Assembly (NCBI GenBank): GCA_006227875.1
Contig: SBFI01000436.1
Span: 1 to 25,055 of the forward strand
DNA from: Acidobacteriota bacterium
GTDB lineage: Bacteria; Acidobacteriota; Thermoanaerobaculia; Multivoradales; JAHEKO01
Direction of reading: 5' to 3'
DNA length: 25,055 nucleotides
Numbering within the stretch: the stretch's first letter is position 1; each line of letters begins with the position of its first letter. A model generated the notes under the pieces. The model searched no databases. It saw only the letters and a program-made list of their open reading frames with translations, and was not told the origin of the DNA. Made by a program: the position numbers and the translations under genes. Below, piece by piece: positions 1 through 7,851 of this stretch.

Positions 1-851
1 CTGTGGCAGCTCGAGACAGCGTCCTCCGCGGCGGATGAGATAGCGGTCACACAGGGTCTGGATCCCCAGATACTGGAACATGAGATCCCGCTCCGGGCTC
101 AAGCTGGCTGCCAGCAGGCCGAGATCGAAATCCGCCAGCCGAGGATCGAGCAGGCCACTTTCGGATCCATAGCGAATGCTGCTGACGAACGCTTCGCGGT
201 AGGCGGAGTCGAGCTCGTCGAGCTCTACCCTGCGGCCGAAGACCTCCGCGTAGAGGGTTTCGAGCACAAGCCGAGCCGCCAGGAAGCTGTAGGCGGGGTG
301 GCGCTCGATGGAAGCGGCGGTCGCCAGGACCAGAGTCCGGGCGATCTCTTCCGAAGTCATACCCTCGCCGACACTGCTGATCACCTCCTTGACGAGGCGA
401 TCGACATCGATGGCATCACCCAGATCGTTACCACCCTTCTCAAGAGCTGCTCGACCTTTTCGACGTCGAAAAGCTCCGGACTGCCATCCGGCGCCGCAAT
501 CACCAGCCGCCTATCATGGGCGTCGGCGATGGCTCGCATTCTGGCCTCGTCGCGGGATTGGCGCCTCTCTGCCCGGTAGAGGATGAAGGCTTTGGCGATG
601 TCGTAGCGGCCGGCGAGCACCAGGTTCTTCTCCACCAGGTCCTGGATGTTCTCGACGCTTGGGAAGGACTCGGTAAACTGCCGCTCCTGCCGCTCGAGAT
701 CCTCCACGACACCGTCGACAATGGCATCCACGGTGGCCGCGGAGAGCTTCCCGCCGGTGGCCATGACCGCCTTCAAGATCGCATTGCGGATCCGCTCCGC
801 GTCGAACTCGACGAACTCGCCCGAGCGCTTGATAACCTTTGTAGGCTGCAT
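1..851 (-). CDS. nrdA: Ribonucleoside-diphosphate reductase large subunit, N-terminal part (frameshifted, partial)
   Basis: This is the catalytic subunit of a class I ribonucleotide reductase, which makes deoxyribonucleotides in the cytoplasm. The ATG at 851 follows GGAAGGAG with 7-nt spacing and begins MQPTKVIKRSG. Residues 3 to about 95 form an ATP-cone (overall activity regulation). A second cone-like segment follows (PELFDVEKVRAAL, then LGDAIDVDRLVKEV), continuing into the large-subunit N-terminal region with YSFLAARLVLETLY and PERDLMFQYLGI, which resemble E. coli NrdA. The 3' end lies beyond the left edge. One frame break sits near 453-460. Upstream codons read DVEKVEQLL and run to a stop near 381, whereas restoring one base gives DVEKVRAALEKGGNDLGD and an open frame to base 1. 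Class I is favoured over class II from these motifs, but the active-site region is not in the window. Confidence 0.87.
453..460 (-). other. Single-base frame break in nrdA
   Basis: On the minus strand the run GAAAAGGTCGAGC switches the coding frame. Codons before it and codons after it both encode conserved ribonucleotide reductase sequence, but in frames that differ by one missing base. An AAAA run (T457-T460 on the plus strand) lies at the site, which is typical of a homopolymer consensus error. Confidence 0.8.
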
Positions 852-993
852 CGATGCTCCTTCCCCGGCCGGCCGCCAGGCGGCTTCCAGGGCCAACTCG
901 GTCTTTTGCAACCTACTTCAGATCCCCTCGGGAACCGGAGACGCCGACGAAAGAGGCGAACGCACCTTCATCGGGCTGTCGTGATGTGGGAGG

Positions 994-1022
994 ACCCTAC
1001 AAAATGATGTTGTGGGTGTCAA
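994..1022 (-). promoter_or_regulatory. Predicted nrdA promoter (TTGACA, 17 bp, TAGGGT)
   Basis: Reading the minus strand, a perfect -35 TTGACA (1022-1017) is followed after 17 bp by TAGGGT (999-994), which keeps the T, A and last T of a -10. The predicted start near 988 gives a leader of about 137 nt before the nrdA ATG at 851. The spacing and the exact -35 are seen in the sequence; activity is inferred. Confidence 0.5.
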
Positions 1023-1044
1023 TGACAACCACAACATGTAGTAG
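997..1044. promoter_or_regulatory. NrdR-box-like pair overlapping the nrdA promoter
   Basis: Two sites resemble the NrdR consensus acaCwAtATaTwGtgt. The promoter-distal site (1029-1044, core CAACATGTAG) matches 8 of 10 core positions. The proximal one (997-1012, core CAAAATGATG) matches 7 of 10. Their centres (1036.5 and 1004.5) are 32 bp apart, close to three helical turns, the arrangement known for NrdR repressor pairs at nrd operons. They flank and overlap the predicted -35/-10. Matches at the outer positions are poor, so this is a moderate call. Confidence 0.5.
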
Positions 1045-1072
1045 TCATGGGTAGAAGGCCCGCAGGTTACCG

Positions 1073-1432
1073 ATGGTCGGGGCACCCGCCGCGGGCCGTG
1101 TTAGCCTGACCCAGGAAATGCCCGACGAGAAGCCCCATCACCACCGCACCTTCAAACGCCCCCACCTGCCCTCTCTGCACATCGGTGTCCGCATCGTGCT
1201 TCTGGCCATCGGATGGGTGGTGCTGGCCCTGGGTTTCGCCGGGCTGCTGCTGCCCGGCCTACAGGGAATCCTGATGATCATTCTCGGCGCCGCCATCCTC
1301 TCGGTGGCCAGCGAGAGGGTTCACCGGGCGCTCAAGGCGTTGCTGCAGCGCTGGCCAAGGGTCTCCGAGCGCCTCGACCACCTTCGCCACACGGTCCACG
1401 ACAAGCTGACGAGGCACAAAAAGGCCGACTGA
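1073..1432 (+). CDS. Small membrane protein, PGPGW-like
   Basis: The product has up to 119 residues. A basic, His-rich N-terminus is followed by a hydrophobic hairpin, LLAIGWVVLALGFAGLLLPG then ILMIILGAAILSVASE, and an amphipathic basic tail. The G-W...LPG...G arrangement and the following LQRWP resemble the PGPGW putative transmembrane family, whose function is unknown to me. The start is uncertain. ATG 1073 has a weak CAGG at about 7 nt, while an in-frame ATG at 1118 (MPDEKPHHH) has AGGA too close to be ideal; the shorter form would be 104 aa. It stands alone, divergent from nrdA and convergent with gltA. Its stop codon is inside the gltA terminator stem. Confidence 0.65.
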   Translation: MVGAPAAGRVSLTQEMPDEKPHHHRTFKRPHLPSLHIGVRIVLLAIGWVVLALGFAGLLLPGLQGILMIILGAAILSVASERVHRALKALLQRWPRVSERLDHLRHTVHDKLTRHKKAD

Positions 1433-1448
1433 AGTCGATCAGTCGGCC
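1418..1448 (-). terminator. Intrinsic terminator of gltA
   Basis: A perfect 10-bp stem (GGCCGACTGA at 1423-1432 with TCAGTCGGCC at 1439-1448, 6-nt loop) is followed on the minus strand by TTTTT (1422-1418). It lies 26 bp past the gltA stop. The left arm contains the final codons and TGA of the opposing membrane-protein gene, so the element doubles as coding sequence. Confidence 0.8.
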
Positions 1449-1473
1449 ATTGCTCCGTCTTCGGTGGGTCGAT

Positions 1474-2748
<1,275 letters not shown>

Positions 2749-2834
2749 CTTTCACTCCACCTTGGCGGGTGCGTTTCGAAAGGCTGTCGATTGTTGCTGA
2801 GGGCGCGTCTCGGTGCGCCTCGGGTCGAGCGAGG

Positions 2835-2840
2835 ATTGTA
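2835..2840 (-). promoter_or_regulatory. Candidate gltA -10 element
   Basis: The minus strand reads TTACAAT here, 5 of 6 matches to TATAAT for TACAAT, in the gap between the epimerase stop and gltA. The -35 at optimal spacing (CTGGAG) is weak. It would give a leader of about 80 nt. Confidence 0.35.
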
Positions 2841-2867
2841 ACAGAGCTTCCGGCGTTCTCCAGCGCC

Positions 2868-3842
2868 TCATCCGGACTGCAGATCCGTCAGCGTCGGCGG
2901 CAGACCCTCGTCCAATCCACGCGGCTGCCAGTCGAGCTTTTCCCTCGCCCGGCTATCGTCGAAGTTCCAGTGGCGGCGAAGACTGGCGAGCTGTTGCCGG
3001 CTGAAGGGGGGACGCCGCCCGCTGAGGCCGAAGTAGACTTTCATCATCAACAACAGCACTTCCGCCGCGTTCACCGATAGCCGCCACCTGGGAGGCCTGA
3101 CACCGGCCAACGAGCACACCTTCGATACCAACTGGTCGACGGTCGCCGGCTCACCGGTCAGCAGGAATCGCCCCCCAGGTTCGGCCCGGTCCATGACCCG
3201 GACAATTGCATCCACGACATCGTCGATGTACACCCAGCACGAGACCTGCCTGCCGCCGACGATGGCCGGCATGCGCCGGGTCAGGATCCTGTATAGCAGG
3301 GTGTTAGCACCGCGACGCTTGGCGGGCGGACCGTAGACCAATCCCGGATAAACCGTGTCGACTCGTAGCCCCTGTTCGGCGATCTCCTCGATGATCTTCT
3401 GCCCTGCATGCTTGGTGGCGCTGTAGCTCGAGGGAAACGGCATCCGGACCGGGGAGTCCTCGTTGCTCGGGGAGCCGTCGGCCGGGCTCCCCCCAAAGGC
3501 GGCCATGGAGGAGATGGAGAGGAACCTTCCGACACCCAGTTTGTACGCCAGGGTGGCTACGTTGGCACTGCCTTCGACGTTGACCCGCCGCATCTCGTCC
3601 GCCGACGCCCGCGGGTCGAGCTCGGCGGCGGCGTGAACCACCCAGTCGGCCCCCGACATACCTTGCCGCATCGACGCGCGGTCGCTCACATCACCCACAA
3701 AACACCCGACACCGAGCGATTCGAGCACCTCCCGGCGGCTGGTGGTGCGTACCAGGGCGGTGACCTCGTGCCCGTCCGCCGCCCATCGCCGGCAGAGCGC
3801 CGAGCCCAGATAGCCGCTGGCCCCGGTAACAAAAATGCGCAT
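2868..3842 (-). CDS. NAD-dependent epimerase/dehydratase (extended SDR)
   Basis: This is a 324-aa extended short-chain dehydrogenase/reductase. It opens with MRIFVTGASGYLGSALCRRW, the Rossmann GxxGxxG dinucleotide site (residues 7-13). Asp51 lies in VGDVSD, VVHAAAE follows beta-4, and the catalytic pair is Y140xxxK144 (SYSATK) with an upstream SISSMAAFG serine cluster. FDDSRAREKLDWQPRGLDEG near the C-terminus is typical of sugar epimerases and dihydroflavonol-reductase-like members. The substrate cannot be read from sequence. I chose ATG 3842 because the Rossmann strand begins there; the in-frame ATG at 3893 overlaps a predicted -35. It lies between acnA and gltA but has its own promoter, so a metabolic link to them is not implied. 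Confidence 0.88.
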   Translation of the reverse strand: MRIFVTGASGYLGSALCRRWAADGHEVTALVRTTSRREVLESLGVGCFVGDVSDRASMRQGMSGADWVVHAAAELDPRASADEMRRVNVEGSANVATLAYKLGVGRFLSISSMAAFGGSPADGSPSNEDSPVRMPFPSSYSATKHAGQKIIEEIAEQGLRVDTVYPGLVYGPPAKRRGANTLLYRILTRRMPAIVGGRQVSCWVYIDDVVDAIVRVMDRAEPGGRFLLTGEPATVDQLVSKVCSLAGVRPPRWRLSVNAAEVLLLMMKVYFGLSGRRPPFSRQQLASLRRHWNFDDSRAREKLDWQPRGLDEGLPPTLTDLQSG

Positions 3843-3864
3843 GATTAGAGGTTTTCCGAGCTTA

Positions 3865-3893
3865 ATTTTGCATCCCGACTGTATTTGTGACAA
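3865..3893 (-). promoter_or_regulatory. Predicted promoter of the epimerase gene
   Basis: The minus strand reads TTGTCA (3893-3888, 5 of 6), a 17-bp spacer, then CAAAAT (3870-3865, 4 of 6). The predicted start near 3858 gives a short leader of about 16 nt before ATG 3842. The local base composition is notably AT-richer than the flanking genes. Confidence 0.45.
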
Positions 3894-4203
3894 TCTTCAT
3901 CAAGTTTTGGGAATCCAAAGAGGGTTCGTTCTCGTTAATAGTCTTTAGGGCGGTTTGCAGTCGGGAGCTGACCCGCCCCGGAGAGTTATCTCCGATATCT
4001 CAAATTCAGCTCCCTCTCCTCCCCCCGTGCTGGCTCCCTCCCCGGCACGGGGCTTTTTCTTGGGGGACCCCCCACCCTCCCAGGGCATGAGGGCTTGAGG
4101 CTCCCCCGCCCGGCCACTTCCGGTGGGCGGGTGGTACCCCAAGCCCTCACGCCCGGGTGCGGGAAAGGGGGGGGCAAGCCCTCAAGCCCTTTTTCGCAAC
4201 TCT
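3894..4203. other. Hairpin-rich intergenic region with two plus-strand terminator-like structures
   Basis: No gene is supported here. CCCCGTGC (4023-4030) pairs with GCACGGGG (4045-4052) and is followed by CTTTTT. A larger structure pairs AGGGCTTGAGG (4090-4100) with CCTCAAGCCCT (4180-4190), followed by TTTTTC, and encloses a CCCGCCC/GGGCGGG stem. The decamer CAAGCCCTCA occurs at 4140 and 4175, and inverted at 4088. Both T-runs are oriented for plus-strand transcripts, yet no plus-strand gene lies upstream. They could protect acnA from antisense transcription or be parts of a dispersed repeat. Confidence 0.55.
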
Positions 4204-6899
4204 CTACGCAGCGTTCAACAACTGCCGCAGCACGTACTGCAATATCCCCCCATGCGCGTAGTACAGCGCCTCCTGTGGTGTATCCAGCCGCACCCGTGAT
4301 TTGAAGGTGGTCTCCTTGCCGTCGGCGCTGCGGGCACGTACGGTAGCCCTTTCTGGAACTCACCACTGAAACCGGCGGCCAATCCTTCGATCGCGTACTC
4401 CTCGTGCCCGCTCAGACCGAGGCTCGCAACCGACTCACCGGGTAGAAACTCGAGCGGCAGGATGCCCATGCCCACCAGATTGCTGCGGTGAATGCGCTCG
4501 AAGCTCTGGGCGATGACCGCCCTCACACCGAGAAGACTCGGCCCCTTGGCCGCCCAATCCCGCGACGAACCGGTGCCGTACTCCTTGCCCGCCAGTACCA
4601 CGAGAGGCACGGCCTCTTGCTTGTACTTCATGGCGGCATCGAAGATGGTCATGGTCTCGGCTTCGGGCAGATGGAGAGTGAAGCCACCTTCGACATCGGG
4701 CACCAGCTGGTTGCGGAAGCGCACGTTGGCAAAGGTGCCGCGCATCATGACCTCGTGGTTGCCCCGCCGTGAGCCGTAGGAGTTGAAGTCCTTGGGCGCC
4801 ACACCGTGTTCGATCAGATACCTGCCGGCCGGGCTGTCGGCCTTGATGGCTCCGGCGGGCGAGATGTGATCGGTGGTGATGGTGTCCCCCACGACCGCCA
4901 GTGCCCGGGCTCCGGCAAGGTCCGCTACCGGATCGGGCGTCGGCGGCAGATCGACAAAGTAGGGTGGCAATTTGACGTAGGTGGAGTCGGGCTCCCAGGC
5001 GTAGGTGTCTCCGGTGGGTACCGGCATGGCGTTCCACTGCTCATCCCCGGCATAGACCTCGCTGTACTCACGGGTAAACATCTCGGAGTGGACCGAGGCC
5101 TGTACGGTCTCGCGGATCTCGTCCGGGCTCGGCCAGATCTCCTCGAGATAGATCGGGTTGCCGTCGCGGTCCTGACCCAGCGGCTCGGTCTGGAGATCGA
5201 TGTCGATCCGGCCGGCCAGGGCATAGGCGACCACCAGCGGTGGTGATGCCAGATAGTTGGCCCGTACATCGGGGCTGATACGCCCTTCGAAATTACGGTT
5301 TCCGGAGAGCACGGAGACCGCCACCAGGTTGGCCCCACGCACGGCTTCCGAGATCGGCTCGCGCAGTGGACCGCTGTTGCCGATACAGGTGGTGCAGCCG
5401 TAGCCGACCAGGTTGAACTTGAGCTCATCGAGGTAGCCCTGTAGCCCCGACTCGGTCAGGTAGTCGGTCACCACCTTGGAGCCGGGAGCAAAGCTGGTCT
5501 TGACCCAGGGCCGGGTCATGAGACCCCGGCCCACCGCCTTCTTGGCCAGCAGACCTGCTCCGACCATGACACTCGGGTTGGAGGTGTTCGTACAACTGGT
5601 GATGGCCGCGATGACCACCGAGCCGTGGTCGAGGGTGAACTCCTCATCGCCCAGAGAGGCACGTGCACCACCATTTGTCGAAGCAGCTTCGGCACCCGGT
5701 GGCTTGAGGCTGTCCAGCTGATCCAGGAACGAGCGCTTGACATCTCCCAGGTCGATCCGGTCCTGGGGACGCTTGGGTCCGGCCAGGCTCGGTTCCACCG
5801 TCGACACATCGAGCTCGAGGGTATCCGTGTACTCGGCCTCCGGGCTCGAAGCCGTGTGGAAGAGACCCTGCTCCTTCATATAGGCCTCGACCAGCGCGAT
5901 CCGCTCCGCCGGCCGGCCGGTCAGCTCCAGATAGGTCAGCGTCGCCTGGTCAACCGGGAAGATGCCACAGGTGGCTCCGTACTCCGGTGCCATGTTGGCG
6001 ATGGTCGCCCGATCGGCCAACGGCAGGTGCTCCAGACCGGAGCCGAAGAACTCGACGAATTTTCCCACCACCCCCTTCTCGCGCAGCATCTGGGTCACCG
6101 TCAGCACCAGATCGGTGGCCGTGGCGCCGGCGGCCAGCCTCCCGGACAAGCGGAAGCCCACCACCTGCGGCACCAACATCGAGATCGGCTGGCCCAACAT
6201 CGCAGCCTCCGCCTCGATGCCGCCGACACCCCAACCGAGGATGCCGAGACCATTGATCATCGTGGTGTGGGAGTCGGTCCCCACCAGGGTGTCGGGATAG
6301 GCAAAGGGTTCGTCCCCTTCGCCGGTCATCACCACGCGGCCCAGGTATTCCAGGTTGACCTGATGGACGATGCCGGTCCCCGGGGGCACCACCTTGAAAT
6401 TGTCGAAGGCGCTCCTGCCCCATTTGAGAAACCCGTAGCGCTCTCGATTGCGCTCGAACTCTTTCTCCTTGTTGATGAGGAAGGCCGCCGCGGTGCCGTA
6501 CTCGTCGACCTGGACCGAGTGGTCGATCACCAGCTCGACCGGTTGCAGGGGATTGATCTCTTTCGGCTCACCTCCCATTGCCTGCATGGCGTCACGCATG
6601 GCCGCGAGATCGACCACCGCCGGCACACCAGTGAAGTCCTGGAGCAGGACTCGAGCCGGCATGAAGGCGATCTCCTGCGAAGGTGTGGCCCGGGGATCCC
6701 AATTGGCCACCGCTTCGATGTCCTCGGCGGTGACGGCCTCGCCGTCCTCACGCCGCAAGAGGTTCTCGAGCAGTATCCGCAGGCTGAAGGGAAGCTGTCC
6801 GAGGCTCCAGCCCTGTTTCTCCAACTCGGGAAGTCGAGCGATCCGCAGCGAGCGGTCGGCCACTCGCAGCTCACCCAGCGTTGAAAAGCTGTCTTTCAT
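4204..6899 (-). CDS. acnA: Aconitate hydratase (AcnA type, frameshifted near the C-terminus)
   Basis: This enzyme isomerises citrate to isocitrate using a [4Fe-4S] cluster. Cluster cysteines are Cys436 (AITSCTNTSNPS) and Cys502/Cys505 (GYGCTTCIGNSGP). The nucleotide also encodes LVGTDSHTTMINGLG near 205, and the swivel-domain motif GTGSSRDWAAKG. The repaired length, 898 aa, is normal for AcnA. ATG 6899 is preferred over the adjacent GTG 6902 because AGGAG lies 7 nt before the ATG. Near 4347-4349 one G is missing in a GGG run. As read, the frame ends at 4215 in unrelated sequence. With one base restored it continues ATVRARSADGKETTFKSRV and on to QYVLRQLLNAA, ending at TAG 4204. The start of the cycle (gltA) is nearby on the same strand. 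Confidence 0.94.
4347..4349 (-). other. Single-base frame break in acnA (GGG run)
   Basis: The minus strand reads CAGAAAGGGCTACC where the family sequence requires CAG AAA GGG GCT ACC. Restoring one G yields about 48 further residues of good aconitase C-terminus. As it stands, those residues are replaced by unrelated Arg/Pro/Cys-rich sequence. Confidence 0.85.
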
Positions 6900-7480
6900 C
6901 ACGACACTCCTGACCGAAAGCGGTTGAATCTCGATTGAGGTGGTTTCGGGGTCGATCGGAACACGAGAAGACCCGTGCCATCACGATAACGCAAACGGGT
7001 CGCGCTTGCACCCGGTCGGAGGCCTCTCGGTCGGCTGTTGGGGAGAGGGCCTACCCGGCAGACAGACGAGACGCTTGCGGCTTCCTTTCGACGCTTCTGG
7101 TCGGGTCATACGGGTCGTTTTACCAGAGTCGATTCGGCCATTCTTTTCACCTAAAGTGGTGTATTCACAGAGCACACAGCAAAAGAATGGACATGATGCC
7201 AAATCACTTGTTTCCACTCTTTCTATACCGCTCTACTTGCGCCAAGATATAGATGCTCTTCTATGGATCCTGTAACTTGCTCATTTACAGTATCTTAATC
7301 GGCTACAACCGTTCATCTCGTAAGAGTGACAGCTACCGTACCACTCTGACACAGCAAAACTTGGCAGGTTTTGATGGCAGAAATGGCGCCAAACGGTGGC
7401 ATAGTCCTTGCGAAACAAGTCGCGCAGCTGCAGGTTCGTGTAGAGCCTGTATTGGGGTCTTTAGTCGATAGGGGAGACCG
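6900..7480. other. Divergent intergenic region between acnA and the protease locus
   Basis: This 581-bp stretch contains no supported gene. Its middle (about 7100-7350) is much richer in A and T than the rest of the window. It must hold the acnA promoter (minus) and the promoter of the 7481 gene (plus), but I could not place either with confidence. The clearest local structure is a dyad at 7270-7290. The 7481 gene has a GGGGAG ribosome-binding site 4-5 nt before its ATG. Confidence 0.5.
7270..7290. promoter_or_regulatory. Operator-like dyad CTGTAA-N9-TTACAG
   Basis: Perfect 6-bp arms (7270-7275 and 7285-7290) are separated by 9 nt in the AT-rich part of the divergent region. The form suits a dimeric regulator site, but the factor is unknown and a chance match is possible. 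Confidence 0.3.
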
Positions 7481-7816
7481 ATGAAAACAGCAATTCCCAC
7501 GTTGAGCACCAAATCCCGAGAAGCCCGGATGACAGCGGCCTTCAAATCCTCATTCGCCTGTGGCATCGGGGTGCTGAGCCTCCTGTTTCTGGCGGCCAGC
7601 TTCCAGCCCGCGCCGCCGGAGACGGTGAGCGTGATTGTCCAGGCCGAAAGCCTGGAAGCCGCCATCGCCGTTGTCCGTGCGGCGGGTGGGACGGTCTCCC
7701 GCGAGCTCGGGATCATCCGCTCCGTCAGCGCCGAAGTCACCCCGGCCCAGCGCGCACAGCTGGAGAAGATGGACGGGGTCAAAGTTCACGCAAACCGCAA
7801 GCTCTCTGTCACATAG
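7481..7816 (+). CDS. Secreted stand-alone subtilase propeptide-like protein (inhibitor I9-like)
   Basis: The product is 111 aa. After a basic N-terminus, a hydrophobic segment (IGVLSLLFLAAS, residues 29-40) suggests export. Residues 47-109 (VSVIVQAESLEAAIAVVRAA then GGTVSRELGIIRSVSAEVTP and AQLEKMDGVKVHANRKL) have the beta-alpha-beta pattern of subtilase prodomains, which normally sit in cis before the catalytic domain and act as folding chaperone and inhibitor. Here the segment ends in a TAG. Thirty-five bases later the S8 protease starts with its own ribosome-binding site and signal peptide. The inferred role is a trans-acting chaperone or inhibitor of that protease. The start may instead be Met17 (7529). 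I know the family pattern from memory; no search was run. Confidence 0.68.
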   Translation: MKTAIPTLSTKSREARMTAAFKSSFACGIGVLSLLFLAASFQPAPPETVSVIVQAESLEAAIAVVRAAGGTVSRELGIIRSVSAEVTPAQRAQLEKMDGVKVHANRKLSVT

Positions 7817-7851
7817 GCGAATAAATGTCATTCGAGCCCGGAGGAACCGGA

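Noticed and set aside
5625..6884. Plus-strand open frame of 419 codons opposite acnA
   Set aside because: It is the antisense shadow of a clear aconitase, produced by high GC content. It has no motif and no ribosome-binding site.
7270..7290. LexA-type SOS box
   Set aside because: CTGT and ACAG are 13 nt apart here rather than the 8 of the E. coli-type box, and no SOS gene is adjacent.
7340..7480. c-di-GMP riboswitch before the propeptide/protease genes
   Set aside because: The conserved GEMM core segments and tetraloop-receptor arrangement could not be found here or at 10727-11065.
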